DNA of 44,888 nucleotides, from positions 1 to 44,888 of the forward strand of contig JAZUBT010000042.1 of the NCBI GenBank assembly GCA_045638685.1, given 5' to 3'. Under the pieces are notes generated by a model, which worked only from the letters and a program-made list of their open reading frames with translations, was not told where the DNA came from and made no database searches. Each line of letters begins with the position of its first letter. Within the stretch, counting starts at the first letter, position 1. Below, one piece after another: positions 26,748 through 35,946 of the stretch. A program made the position numbers and the translations under genes. The DNA is from SIG673 sp045638685 (GTDB lineage: Bacteria; Bacillota; Clostridia; Oscillospirales; CAG-272).

Positions 26748-26757
26748 ACCGCGCGGT
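26748..26757. promoter_or_regulatory. Possible operator palindrome at the start of the glycosyltransferase transcript
   Basis: ACCGCGCGGT, flanked by ATACC/GGTAT-like sequence, lies about 15 bp downstream of the -10 box in otherwise A/T-rich DNA. It could be an operator or an early hairpin. Confidence 0.4.
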
Positions 26758-26772
26758 ATTTAATTATATAAT

Positions 26773-26801
26773 ATTATACCACAGTTATTTTAAAAAATCA
26801 A
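26773..26801 (-). promoter_or_regulatory. Sigma-A promoter of the glycosyltransferase operon
   Basis: Minus strand: -35 TTGATT (26796-26801), 17-bp spacer, -10 TATAAT (26773-26778). Confidence 0.88.
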
Positions 26802-26874
26802 GAGGTTTTATTTTTTTAGGAAATATTGTTGTTTTTTGTCAAAAATAAATATTTTTTGCGTTTGCGTTTAAATA

Positions 26875-26903
26875 TTGCATTTGCACGCGATTTGTGTTAT
26901 AAT
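26875..26903 (+). promoter_or_regulatory. Sigma-A promoter of the exonuclease-ylmH unit
   Basis: Plus strand: -35 TTGCAT (26875-26880), 17-bp spacer, -10 TATAAT (26898-26903). The roughly 85-nt leader that follows can fold (GTATT at 26912 with AATAC at about 26957). Confidence 0.85.
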
Positions 26904-26995
26904 ATAATACGGTATTTGGAAAGCGGGCCAACCCTCTTCGCCTTGCTCCGTTTTCAATACTGAGGAACATTAAACAAAAGGAATTATAAATCTGA

Positions 26996-28039
26996 ATGAA
27001 CTACCTCTTTTTTGACATAGAATGCGCAAACTGCGACTACGGAAACGGAAAAATATGCAGCTTTGGATACGTAAAGGCAAACGACGCGCTTGAAATCACC
27101 GAAACAAAGGATATAATAATTAACCCGAAGGCGCCGTTTCGACTTCGCGGATACGGACCGAGCGCCAAGGTAAACATAGAGCTCGCCTACCCCGAAAGCG
27201 TTTTCAGAAGCGCCGAGCCGTTTCCTGCGTACTACGAGACGGTAAAATCGCTTTTAACCGCACCCGACACCCTTATATTCGGTTACGCTCCCGAAAACGA
27301 CGCGGGTTTTCTCCGCTCCGAATTTGAACGCTACGGACTACCAAGCATTGATTTCAGTTTTTACGATGCGCAAAGGCTTTTCAAATACTGCTCGGATGAC
27401 GAAAACCAAAACCTCGTTTCTCTTGCCGCCGCCTGCGAGACACTTGGAATAAATCCCGATATTGCAAACCATAAAAGCAGTAGCGACGCCCTCGCAACGG
27501 CGATGGTTATAAAAAAGCTCTGTGAAAACGGCGGTCTTACTCCGACGGAGCTTATAGAAAAGCACCCCCTGTGCGTTGGAGCCCTTACAAACGGAACCGT
27601 TACGGCAAGTTATTTTAAGCCGAAGCCGAAGCTTTCTCCGAGTGAAAAAAATATGCTGAAAAGCATTAATAAGGACCGTTTCAAGAACGTGATAAGAAAG
27701 CTTGCGATAAAGAACCCCTCGGGCAAGGGAAAACGCGTATGCTTTTCTTGGAACTACGAATACTACCACTTTTCCGAAATGTGTGTGCTCGTTACAGAGC
27801 TTGTAAAAAACGGATACCGCTACACCACAAAAGCGAGCGAATGCGATATATTCGTTAAAAAACCGGAAAAGGTAGGGGGTATATGCAAAAAACTTGCCGA
27901 GGCAGAGGAAATGTACGAAAAGCGAGGCCGTCCGAGGATAATTGAATTTGACGAGCTTCTGTTAAAAATCAATCTTCCCCACCGCGCGCTCTCGAAAAAG
28001 GCGCTTGTCGTCCAAAACGAATTTGAAAAAGCGGAATAA
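26996..28039 (+). CDS. DnaQ-like DEDDh 3'-5' exonuclease with C-terminal BRCT-like domain
   Basis: The 347-aa protein starts with an exonuclease domain: D7 and E9 in FFDIECAN, D102 in PENDAGF, and H159/D164 in NHKSSSDALAT, the DEDDh set. After a basic linker (about 205-245), residues 246-322 (KRVCFSWNYEYYHFS, SECDIFVKKPEK, EEMYEKRGRPRIIEFDELL) look like a BRCT domain. It is not a polymerase subunit by layout; a role in DNA repair or nucleic-acid trimming is inferred. AAGGA lies 13 nt before the ATG. ylmH follows 57 bp downstream and is probably co-transcribed. Confidence 0.82.
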   Translation: MNYLFFDIECANCDYGNGKICSFGYVKANDALEITETKDIIINPKAPFRLRGYGPSAKVNIELAYPESVFRSAEPFPAYYETVKSLLTAPDTLIFGYAPENDAGFLRSEFERYGLPSIDFSFYDAQRLFKYCSDDENQNLVSLAAACETLGINPDIANHKSSSDALATAMVIKKLCENGGLTPTELIEKHPLCVGALTNGTVTASYFKPKPKLSPSEKNMLKSINKDRFKNVIRKLAIKNPSGKGKRVCFSWNYEYYHFSEMCVLVTELVKNGYRYTTKASECDIFVKKPEKVGGICKKLAEAEEMYEKRGRPRIIEFDELLLKINLPHRALSKKALVVQNEFEKAE

Positions 28040-28096
28040 CCCGGAGCGGCGCTTAATTTACAGAAACTATACTAAGATGAAAAGGTTACCGCGATT

Positions 28097-28873
28097 ATGT
28101 CAGACAGTTACGTTTTAAGCGAGGAGGAAAAGCTCCTCATAAGAAAAGCCGAGGACAAGCTAAGGCTTTGTCTTACCCGCTATTCCCTCACCTCTACCGG
28201 CTTTATGAACGAGAGAGAGCAGGATATTCTTGTTTCCCGTCTTACCGTAAACAGCGAGGCAAAAGCAAGGCTTATCGGAGGGTATGAGGGCGCCGACCGT
28301 CAGGTAATGTTATTCTGCCCCGAATATCTTGACGAAAGCGAGGAAGAAAGCCCGATAACCGCGGTACGGGCATCGTATTACAAGGATTACGAGCTTTCAC
28401 ACAGAGATTTTCTCGGCGCGCTGACCGGTCTTGGTATTTCAAGAGACTGCGTAGGCGACATCTTGGTTAACACCGAAACACACTCGGCAGATATAATTAT
28501 CAAAACCGAGGTACGGGACTTTGTTTTAAGCGATTTCGTCTCTGCGGGACGCGCAAAGCTGACCGTTAAAGAAATCCCCCTCTGCGAGCTTTACGTTCCC
28601 AAAAAGGAAACCGAGAGCATAACAGACACCGTTGCCTCTCCAAGAATAGACGCTGTGGCCGGGAGCGGCTTTGGAATATCCAGAGAAAACGCCGCCTCTC
28701 TCATAAGAAGCGGCAGGCTTTATCTTAACCGCAGGCTTTGCACCGACTGTGATAAGACGGTTACCGATAACTCCGTTATAACGGCGGCAGGTTACGGTAA
28801 ATTCAAGGTTTTTATCTCGGATAGGCTCAGTAAAAAGGGCAGAATTTTTATAACCGTGGAAAGATATAAATAA
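28097..28873 (+). CDS. ylmH: YlmH-type S4-domain RNA-binding protein
   Basis: The 258-aa protein has the YlmH layout: a central domain with YYKDYELSHRDFLGALTGLGI near 95-115 and GDILVNTETHSADI, then a C-terminal S4 RNA-binding domain (FGISRENAASLIRSGRLYLN near 190-210). YlmH binds the large ribosomal subunit with stalled peptidyl-tRNA and aids rescue in Bacillus. In many Firmicutes it sits in the divIVA/ylm region; here it follows an exonuclease gene instead. AAAGG precedes the ATG. A terminator follows at once. Confidence 0.92.
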   Translation: MSDSYVLSEEEKLLIRKAEDKLRLCLTRYSLTSTGFMNEREQDILVSRLTVNSEAKARLIGGYEGADRQVMLFCPEYLDESEEESPITAVRASYYKDYELSHRDFLGALTGLGISRDCVGDILVNTETHSADIIIKTEVRDFVLSDFVSAGRAKLTVKEIPLCELYVPKKETESITDTVASPRIDAVAGSGFGISRENAASLIRSGRLYLNRRLCTDCDKTVTDNSVITAAGYGKFKVFISDRLSKKGRIFITVERYK

Positions 28874-28878
28874 TTTAA

Positions 28879-28905
28879 GGGCTGTGTTAAAAATCGACAC
28901 AGCCC
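28879..28905. terminator. Terminator between convergent ylmH and flippase genes
   Basis: A 9-bp stem GGGCTGTGT/ACACAGCCC followed on the plus strand by a T-rich tract, 6 bp after the ylmH stop and 5 bp from the end of the flippase gene. Confidence 0.8.
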
Positions 28906-28909
28906 CATT

Positions 28910-30562
28910 TTATTTTTCCTTTATGAGTTTTTTTAGCACGGGAATTTCAAGCAGCTTTTCCGTTTTCGGTATAAGCCTTATATCCTCTTTGGTTATACCT
29001 CCGAGAAGCAGCAGCATTGCTCCGTAAACCACCGCCGCCACCGCAATAGAGACAAGCGTAATTACCCCCGAAAAGCCGAGCACGGTAGCGCTTATTCCGT
29101 AAATCGACACCGCAGCTACAACACATAGCACCGACGCAAGGAAGGGTCTTAAAAATATCGAAATAACCGGCACCCGTATCCCCGCGTACCTTACTATAAA
29201 GTATATATTCAGTACCGTTATGGTAAGATAGAAAAGAAACGTGCTTATCGGAGAGGCATACATATTAAGCGTTGTATCCCCTATAGGAACTCCAACGAGG
29301 AAATATGCGCTTACGCCCTTAACGAGCGCCCCGAGCGCCATTGAAATAAGTGAATATTTTTGTAGCTTACAGCCTTGCAGCACTCCGTTTGTTACCGCAA
29401 GAACTCCGATAAGGAACACCGACGGTGCAAGTGCGGAAAGGAGCGGCGCCGCCATTTCGGCATTCTCCGCGCTTGAAAAAATAAGCTTTAATATCGGTCT
29501 GCTCATTGCCGCAAGTCCTAAGGTACAAGGCAGAGCGATAACAGATGCCAGCTTGAGGCTTTTAAGCATAATAAGACGGGTTCTTTCTTCGTTTCCCGAT
29601 GCCCTTGCCGCCGAAAGCGACGGTATAAGAGCGTTTACTATCGGGTATATCAGAACCGACGGCAGATTAAACAGCGTTACGCAGTAGGCGGTATAATTTC
29701 CGTACAGAGCAACCGCCGCGCTCTCGGCAAGGCCGAAGTCCTGAAGTCTGCGTATTACTATGAGGGTGTCCATCATAGACGACATACTGAGAAGCGACGA
29801 GGAAATCATAATAGGGACGGCTATCTTTAAAAAAGTCCCGAAAAGCCTTCCGTTTGATACACCCGTGTCGTGTATCTCGCTCTCCGCTGCTGAGTTTTTT
29901 CCAAAAACCCTTGAAAAGACTGCCGAGAAGATAAGGAACACCGCACCCGCGATAACGCCTACCGTTACCCCGAATATAGCATATGCCGCAACCTTATGAA
30001 TTGGGTAACCCTTGTTTAACGCATACGCTCCGAGCCCTATACCTATACCGAGCTTTCCAAGCGCCTCCAAGACCTCGGAAACCGCTGTCGGAACCATATT
30101 GCGATGTCCTTGAAAGAAGCCCCTGACAGTGCTCGTTATACAAATAAAGAAGAAGGCGGGCGCAACGGAAAGTATAGAGAGGTAAGAAAGGTCGGCTGAA
30201 ATAAATGAAGCAAGTCCTCTGCAAAAGACAAACATAAGGGCGCTTCCGAGCAGCCCGAGACAGGCGAAAACCGTCAAGGTTAAACGAAAAATCCGTCTGC
30301 TGAGCGCTCTTTTACCCTCTGCGTTATATTCAGAAATCATAAGCGAGAGCGCAACGGGAAGTCCCGCGGTTGACACCATATAAAGCCACGTATATATCTG
30401 ATACGCGGTATTAAAGTAACCCATTCCCTCGTTTCCGAGCATATTGGTAAGCGGTATTTTAAATACCAGTCCTATAACCTTTGAAATCAGGTTAGCGGCG
30501 GTAAGAACAAGAACTCCGGAAATAAACGTCTGTCCGCCGTGTGTTTTTTTATCAGTGCTCAT
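28910..30562 (-). CDS. SpoVB/YtgP-type polysaccharide flippase
   Basis: The 550-aa protein is an MOP-superfamily flippase with about 14 membrane segments. It begins with GVLVLTAANLISKVIGLVF and carries the family loop TVRGFFQGHRNMVPTAVSEV near 145. SpoVB and YtgP (MurJ) relatives move lipid-linked cell-wall or spore-cortex precursors across the membrane; which of the two this is cannot be told from sequence alone. GGAGG lies 7 nt before ATG. It appears to be a single gene, divided from the arg operon upstream by a terminator. Confidence 0.88.
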   Translation of the reverse strand: MSTDKKTHGGQTFISGVLVLTAANLISKVIGLVFKIPLTNMLGNEGMGYFNTAYQIYTWLYMVSTAGLPVALSLMISEYNAEGKRALSRRIFRLTLTVFACLGLLGSALMFVFCRGLASFISADLSYLSILSVAPAFFFICITSTVRGFFQGHRNMVPTAVSEVLEALGKLGIGIGLGAYALNKGYPIHKVAAYAIFGVTVGVIAGAVFLIFSAVFSRVFGKNSAAESEIHDTGVSNGRLFGTFLKIAVPIMISSSLLSMSSMMDTLIVIRRLQDFGLAESAAVALYGNYTAYCVTLFNLPSVLIYPIVNALIPSLSAARASGNEERTRLIMLKSLKLASVIALPCTLGLAAMSRPILKLIFSSAENAEMAAPLLSALAPSVFLIGVLAVTNGVLQGCKLQKYSLISMALGALVKGVSAYFLVGVPIGDTTLNMYASPISTFLFYLTITVLNIYFIVRYAGIRVPVISIFLRPFLASVLCVVAAVSIYGISATVLGFSGVITLVSIAVAAVVYGAMLLLLGGITKEDIRLIPKTEKLLEIPVLKKLIKEK

Positions 30563-30656
30563 TTTACCGCCTCCATTTCGTTTTTGTTTTTATACGCTTT
30601 TAGTTTATGCGTTTTTACCGCGACTTATGTCCAAAACATATTTTTTAAAAACAAAA

Positions 30657-30698
30657 CGGAGACCACCGCCACAGTTATTAACAAAGAGGTGCTCTCCG
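30657..30698 (-). terminator. Terminator of the argHCBD operon
   Basis: An 11-bp stem (CGGAGAGCACC with GGTGGTCTCCG, one mismatch) and a T-rich tail on the minus strand, 42 bp after argD. Confidence 0.78.
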
Positions 30699-30739
30699 CT
30701 CACTTTTTTCTTTTAAAAACTAACTAAAATCTTCAGTAA

Positions 30740-31930
30740 TTAATTTGAAGCTTCCGCTAAAACGGATTTAAGTATTGAAAGTCCCTCGTCTATCTCCGCG
30801 TAGCTTATGGTAAGCGGGGGAAGCATACGAAGAACGTCGGCTCCCGCAGTCAGCAGCATAAGTCCCTTCGAAAGACACTTTTTAACAATATCCTTATGCG
30901 GTACCGTAACCTGTACGCCTATCATAAGACCCTTGCCTCTAACCTCTTTTATACAGGAAAAGCCGAAGCTCTTAACAGCGTTTTTGATATACTCGCCCTT
31001 CGCGTTAACCTCGTCAAGGAAGCCGTCAGCCGTTACCGTTTTCATAACGACGTTTGCTCCAGCGCATACCGCGGGATTTCCGCCAAAGGTTGAGCCGTGG
31101 TCGCTCGGACCCATAACGTTCTTACATTTTTCTCCGAGAACCGCAGCTCCTATCGGAAGTCCTGCGCCAAGTCCCTTTGCAAGTGTAAAAATATCGGCCT
31201 TTACTCCAAAATGGGTATGGGCGTAAAGCGCACCCGTGCGTCCTATACCGGTTTGAACCTCGTCAAACACGAGAAGAATATCCTTTTCATCACAAACAGA
31301 GCGAAGCTCCTTTACATAGTCGGCATCAAGAACATTTACTCCTCCCTCTCCCTGAACAGCCTCGCACATAACCGCACATACGCTGCCGTCAAGAGCCGCT
31401 TTTAAAGCGTTCATATCGTTTGCGGGAACGTAAACAAAGCCCTCGGTAAAGGGGAAAAAGTATTTATGGAAAACGTCCTGTCCCGTTGCGGAAAGGGTTG
31501 TAACCGTTCTTCCGTGGAAGGAATTTACAAGCGTTATTATCGTACTGCGATTTTCGCCGTACTTATCGTAGCTGTACTTTCTCGCAACCTTTATGGCTAC
31601 CTCGTTAGCCTCGGCGCCGCTGTTCGAAAAAATAACGCTATTCATTCCGCTTGTTTTAACTATCGTTTCGGCAAGTCTTCCCGTCGGCTCGGAATAATAG
31701 TAATTTGAGATGTGCTGGATTTTTCCGAGCTGCTCGGAAACCGCCTTACACCATTCCTCATTTGCAACACCTATCGAGTTTACGCCTATTCCCGCGGTAA
31801 AGTCGATATATTTCGTCCCGTCGCCCTCGTAAACGGTAGCATTTTTACCGTAATCGGGAGCAAGAGGAAGCCTACCGTATATATGGGTTAAATACTCCCC
31901 GTCAAGCTTCATTATCTCGTCTTTTGTCAT
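30740..31930 (-). CDS. argD: Acetylornithine aminotransferase
   Basis: The 396-aa PLP enzyme converts N-acetylglutamate semialdehyde to N-acetylornithine, with glutamate as amino donor. It has FTAGIGVNSIG, NSGAEANEVAIKVAR, SFHGRT, LLVFDEVQTGIGRTG and the PLP lysine in TLAKGLGAGLPIGA. AGGA lies 7 nt before the ATG. It is the last gene of argH-argC-argB-argD. The gap to argB (133 bp) is the longest in the operon and contains a GCAGGT/ACCTGC hairpin near 31960. A related ornithine aminotransferase is possible in principle, but the context makes ArgD the clear choice. Confidence 0.95.
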   Translation of the reverse strand: MTKDEIMKLDGEYLTHIYGRLPLAPDYGKNATVYEGDGTKYIDFTAGIGVNSIGVANEEWCKAVSEQLGKIQHISNYYYSEPTGRLAETIVKTSGMNSVIFSNSGAEANEVAIKVARKYSYDKYGENRSTIITLVNSFHGRTVTTLSATGQDVFHKYFFPFTEGFVYVPANDMNALKAALDGSVCAVMCEAVQGEGGVNVLDADYVKELRSVCDEKDILLVFDEVQTGIGRTGALYAHTHFGVKADIFTLAKGLGAGLPIGAAVLGEKCKNVMGPSDHGSTFGGNPAVCAGANVVMKTVTADGFLDEVNAKGEYIKNAVKSFGFSCIKEVRGKGLMIGVQVTVPHKDIVKKCLSKGLMLLTAGADVLRMLPPLTISYAEIDEGLSILKSVLAEASN

Positions 31931-32063
31931 AATTATTTCCTACTTTAAGTTTTTTGGCAGGTAGCACCTGCGGGCATGTGTTTGTAATGCGAGACAAATC
32001 GGTTTAGTTTGATTTTCCTTATTGCTTACATTACGGCTATAACCCTTTATAGAAGGGGGGATT

Positions 32064-32969
32064 TTATAAGCGGAACATCGTTCCCGCGCCCTCGTCGGAA
32101 AGCATTTCGAGAAGTATCGAATGGGGAACTCTGCCGTCAATTATACAAGCCTTGGAAACTCCGTCGTGTATAGCGTCTGCGCAGCAGCGGATTTTCGGTA
32201 TCATTCCGCCCTTTATAACTCCGTCGCTGATAAGTCCCTCTATCTCGCTCGTTCTTATTTCGGGGATAAGCGTTGACGGATCCTTCGGGTCCCTCATTAC
32301 TCCCGCAATATCGGTAAGAAGAATAAGGTTTGTCGCTCCGAGAGCCGACGCAATCTTCGCCGCCGCGGTATCCGCGTTTATGTTATATACGGGATTTTCG
32401 TCGATTCCCTCCGCAACGGTGCTGACAACGGGAGTAAAGCCGTTTTTCATATTAGCCTTTAAAAGATCGACGCTTACCTCGGTTATCTCGCCGACGTTAC
32501 CGTAGTCAAAGCCATTCTCGGTAAGCTTTTTCGCTTTTATGGTGCCTCCGTCAAGACCGCTGAGCCCAACTGCCTTTCCGCCTATTCTCTGAAGATGATT
32601 TACCAGCTCCTTGTTAACCTTTCCCGCAAGTACCATCTGTACTATATCCATAGTTTCGTCGTCGGTGTAGCGAAGTCCGTTTACAAATTTCGATTCCTTA
32701 CCCGTCTTTTCAAGCATTTCGTTGATTTCGGGGCCGCCTCCGTGAACGAGGACGATGTGTATTCCTACACAGGAGAGAAGAACGATGTCGGATATAACCG
32801 CTTCCTTAAGCTCCTCGTTTATCATAGCGTTTCCGCCGTATTTTACAACAACGGTCTGTCCGTAGTATTTCTGTATGTACGGAAGCGCGCGAACAAGAAC
32901 GAACGCCTTTTCGTAATTTGATAATTTCTTAACCGATTCCGGTGTATGCGTATTAAACATATCTGTCAT
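32064..32969 (-). CDS. argB: Acetylglutamate kinase
   Basis: The 301-aa kinase phosphorylates N-acetylglutamate, the committed step of the cyclic arginine pathway. Motifs are VVVKYGGNAM near 42, LVHGGGPEINEML near 75, GLSGLDGG and NINADTAAAKIA. It has the N-terminal helix (KAFVLVRALPYIQKYYG near 21-37) that arginine-sensitive hexameric enzymes carry, so feedback inhibition by arginine is likely. The ribosome binding site is weak (AGG about 12 nt upstream); Met 4 is an alternative start. It lies between argC and argD. Confidence 0.96.
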   Translation of the reverse strand: MTDMFNTHTPESVKKLSNYEKAFVLVRALPYIQKYYGQTVVVKYGGNAMINEELKEAVISDIVLLSCVGIHIVLVHGGGPEINEMLEKTGKESKFVNGLRYTDDETMDIVQMVLAGKVNKELVNHLQRIGGKAVGLSGLDGGTIKAKKLTENGFDYGNVGEITEVSVDLLKANMKNGFTPVVSTVAEGIDENPVYNINADTAAAKIASALGATNLILLTDIAGVMRDPKDPSTLIPEIRTSEIEGLISDGVIKGGMIPKIRCCADAIHDGVSKACIIDGRVPHSILLEMLSDEGAGTMFRL

Positions 32970-33060
32970 AACGATTTTTAACCTGTTTCTTTCAATGATT
33001 TTTCACGGGAGCAGCAAGTCGCTCTCGCACAAATTATGATAGCTTTCTAAAAGTATCCTG

Positions 33061-34101
33061 TCAGAACTGCTGAGGGGGCATTGTAAGTCCGGTATCCTCG
33101 TCAAGACCGAACCGGATATTCATGTTCTGTATAGCCTGTCCTGCCGCGCCCTTAACCATATTGTCTATAACCGAGGAAACTATAAGCCTGCCGTTTCTCT
33201 CGTCAAAATGAAGGGAAATGTCGCAGTAGTTGGACATACGGACGTTTTTGATGTTAGCGTAGCTGCCGAGCGGCTCAAGACGGACAAATCTCTCGTTTTC
33301 ATACGCCTCCGTGTACGCCTTTACGACGTCCTCCTTGGTTACTCCGTCGGAGAGTGTCATATAAACCGTCGATTCAATGCCTCTGTTAACGGGGAGCAGG
33401 TGCGGAACAAAGGTTACCGTAAGCGCCTTTCCCGCTATATCGCTGAGCGTCTGTTCTATTTCGGGGGTATGTCTGTGCTCGCCCGCCTTGTACGCCGCAA
33501 ACGCCTCGTTGGTATCGGGATAGTGCGTACCCTGTGTAAGCCCTCTACCCGCTCCGGTTACTCCGGACTTAGAGTCTATTATAATCCCCTCCGTCTTTAC
33601 CAGACCGTTTTTAAGAACGGGAGCCGCCGCAAGAGCTATGGACGTCGGATAGCAGCCGGGGTTACCTATAATTCTTGCGGTTTTCGTTTTCTCTCTGTAA
33701 AGCTCAGGGAGCGAGTAAACCGCGTGCTTATGTATTTCGGGGTGGCTGTACTCTCTTTTGTACCACTCTGCATAAGCCTCTCCGTCATACATACGGAAGT
33801 CTGCTCCGAGGTCTATAAGAAGCTTACCCTTTGCAAGACACTGCTCGGCAAGTGGCTCCGAAAGACCGTGGGGGAGAGACGCGAATATAACGTCGCTTTT
33901 TTCTATAACCGCGTCGGCGTTTTCAAGAGTATATTCCGCCGTTTTCTTAAAATTCGGATAAACCTCCGAAAGCTTTTTTCCCTCGTACGATACCGAGGAA
34001 ACCGCTGCTATTTCAGTATTCGGGTGCGTAAGAAGAAGTCTTACAAGCTCTGCTCCCGCGTACCCCGTAGCACCTATAATTCCAACCTTTATCTTTTCCA
34101 T
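33061..34101 (-). CDS. argC: N-acetyl-gamma-glutamyl-phosphate reductase
   Basis: The 346-aa NADPH enzyme reduces N-acetylglutamyl phosphate to the semialdehyde. It has the nucleotide loop GIIGATGYAGAELVRLL at 8-24, the active-site GNPGCYPTS (C150), and the HRHTPEIEQ motif near 222. Length and ends fit the long (type 1) form. AAGGA lies 11 nt before the ATG. argB follows after 91 bp. Confidence 0.97.
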   Translation of the reverse strand: MEKIKVGIIGATGYAGAELVRLLLTHPNTEIAAVSSVSYEGKKLSEVYPNFKKTAEYTLENADAVIEKSDVIFASLPHGLSEPLAEQCLAKGKLLIDLGADFRMYDGEAYAEWYKREYSHPEIHKHAVYSLPELYREKTKTARIIGNPGCYPTSIALAAAPVLKNGLVKTEGIIIDSKSGVTGAGRGLTQGTHYPDTNEAFAAYKAGEHRHTPEIEQTLSDIAGKALTVTFVPHLLPVNRGIESTVYMTLSDGVTKEDVVKAYTEAYENERFVRLEPLGSYANIKNVRMSNYCDISLHFDERNGRLIVSSVIDNMVKGAAGQAIQNMNIRFGLDEDTGLTMPPQQF

Positions 34102-34205
34102 TTCACAAATGTTCCTTTTAATTTTTTAAAATAGTTTCGGTATAATACAATTCTTTTATAGGCAACGTTTTGTCGAGCCGTAATCGAATAACGGACTAAA
34201 AAGTC

Positions 34206-35603
34206 TTACGCTCTCTCGCTCTCCGTCTTTAAAAACTCCTTACAGTTTTCAAGCTGAAGCTTTACCGCGCTCGGAGCGGGGCCGCCAATAACGTTTCTGC
34301 CGTTTACGCAGTTAAGAAGGTCAACCGCCTCGTAGATGCCCTCGTCAAAGCTCTCTGAAAAGCTTTTATATTCGTCTATCGTAAGCGCTTCAAGAGTTTT
34401 ATCGTTATCTATACAGTACGCGACTATCTTTCCCGTAATCTTATACGCATCACGGAAGGGAAGTCCGTTTTTAACGAGGAAGTCGGCACAGTCGGTGGCG
34501 TTGATAAAGCCCTTTGCAGCCGCGCGACGGAGATTTTTCTCCTTAACCGTCATAGTGTCAAACATATCGGTAAACACGGTAACGGAAAGCAAGGTGTTGT
34601 CTATCGCGTCGAATATCGCTTCCTTATCCTCCTGCATATCCTTGTTGTACGCAAGAGGGAGACCCTTCATAACGGTAAGAAGCGTGGTAAGAGAGCCGAA
34701 AACACGTCCGCTCTTTCCTCTTACAAGCTCCGCTATATCGGGATTCTTTTTCTGCGGCATTATCGACGATCCGGTAGAATAGGCGTCATCAAGCTCAACA
34801 AACGAGAACTCGGAGGAGCACCAAAGGATTATTTCCTCGGAGAAACGGCTCATGTGCGTCATAAGTATCGAAAGCGCGGCAGCCGCTTCAAGAACGAAGT
34901 CTCTATCGGAAACTCCGTCGATGGAGTTAAGGGTTACACCGTCAAAGCCAAGCTCTGCCGCAACCGAAGGTCTGTCTATCGGGTAGGTGGTAGAAGCAAG
35001 CGCACCCGAGCCAAGCGGCATAACGTTCATTCTTTTAAGCGCGTCGTTTATTCGGGTTACGTCTCTCATAAGCATCTGCGCGTAAGCCATTATGTAGTGA
35101 GCGAAGGTTACGGGCTGTGCTCTTTGAAGATGCGTATAACCTGCCATTACCGTTTCAAGATGGCTTTCCGCCTTTTTCTCAATAACGGCGATAAGAGAAA
35201 GGACAGCCTTTCTTATCTCACCAAGCATTCTTCTTACGTACATTCTCGTATCAACCGCAACCTGGTCGTTACGGCTTCTCGCGGTGTGAAGTCTCTTTCC
35301 CGCGTCTCCGATACGCGCGGTAAGCTCCGCCTCAATAAACATATGTATATCCTCGGCGTTCATATCTATTTCAAGCTCTCCGCTTTCAAGGTCGGCAAGA
35401 ATTTCACCAAGCGCCTTTATTATCAGCTCGCTATCCTCCCTCGGGATTATTCCCTGTCTTCCGAGCATAGCGGCGTGGGCGCAGCTTCCCGCAATATCCT
35501 CTTTATACATTCTTTTATCAAACGAAATTGATGAATTAAAGTCATTTACGCGGGAGTCAAGCTCTTTTTTAAATCTTCCTTCCCACATTTTCTTGTTCTG
35601 CAT
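34206..35603 (-). CDS. argH: Argininosuccinate lyase
   Basis: The 465-aa enzyme splits argininosuccinate to arginine and fumarate. It has MWEGRFKKELDSRVNDFNSS at the N terminus, HTARSRNDQVA near 105, and the fumarase-superfamily signature GSSIMPQKKNPD near 276. I start at Met 35603 because GGAAGGA lies 5 nt before it; the extra 23 codons upstream are A/T-rich leader that overlaps the promoter. It is the first gene of the operon. The partner argG, and argJ and argF, are not in the window. Confidence 0.97.
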   Translation of the reverse strand: MQNKKMWEGRFKKELDSRVNDFNSSISFDKRMYKEDIAGSCAHAAMLGRQGIIPREDSELIIKALGEILADLESGELEIDMNAEDIHMFIEAELTARIGDAGKRLHTARSRNDQVAVDTRMYVRRMLGEIRKAVLSLIAVIEKKAESHLETVMAGYTHLQRAQPVTFAHYIMAYAQMLMRDVTRINDALKRMNVMPLGSGALASTTYPIDRPSVAAELGFDGVTLNSIDGVSDRDFVLEAAAALSILMTHMSRFSEEIILWCSSEFSFVELDDAYSTGSSIMPQKKNPDIAELVRGKSGRVFGSLTTLLTVMKGLPLAYNKDMQEDKEAIFDAIDNTLLSVTVFTDMFDTMTVKEKNLRRAAAKGFINATDCADFLVKNGLPFRDAYKITGKIVAYCIDNDKTLEALTIDEYKSFSESFDEGIYEAVDLLNCVNGRNVIGGPAPSAVKLQLENCKEFLKTESERA

Positions 35604-35660
35604 TACGGTCCTTCCGCCTTTCACATCTGTTTTCAAAGCTATATTTTTTACATTATATTT

Positions 35661-35689
35661 ATTATAGTACATTTTTTTCTAAAATACAA
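35661..35689 (-). promoter_or_regulatory. Sigma-A promoter of argHCBD
   Basis: Minus strand: -35 TTGTAT (35684-35689), 17-bp spacer, -10 TATAAT (35661-35666). The surrounding A/T-rich sequence could hold ArgR boxes, but I see no convincing pair. No T-box is visible. Confidence 0.8.
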
Positions 35690-35822
35690 GTGTTATTTTA
35701 ACCAAATATATAATAAAGTTTGCCGTCCTTTCTTACACACTGTATAAAAAATACATAAAATAATGAATATGTTGAAAATATGCAACCCAAGAAAAGGATT
35801 TATCTTAATTTATAGGCACGTA

Positions 35823-35851
35823 TTGACTTTTTGCGGTTTATTATGTAAAAT
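35823..35851 (+). promoter_or_regulatory. Sigma-A promoter of mscL
   Basis: Plus strand: -35 TTGACT (35823-35828), 17-bp spacer, -10 TAAAAT (35846-35851), about 95 bp before the mscL start. Confidence 0.85.
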
Positions 35852-35946
35852 ATTATTAGGACGATAGCGACGCATTTGGCAAAAGCCGTAATTATCGCCT
35901 CGCTCTCTCCGCTTTTCAAAAATCAAAAAAAGAAAGGACAAAGAAG

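Noticed and set aside
26903..26965. Signal-recognition-particle or 6S RNA in the leader of the exonuclease gene
   Set aside because: The stretch folds as a simple stem but lacks the conserved loops of those RNAs and is too short; treated as a leader.
31940..32140. 66-codon open frame across the argB 3' end and argB-argD gap
   Set aside because: It overlaps the conserved end of argB in another frame, and its product is not protein-like.
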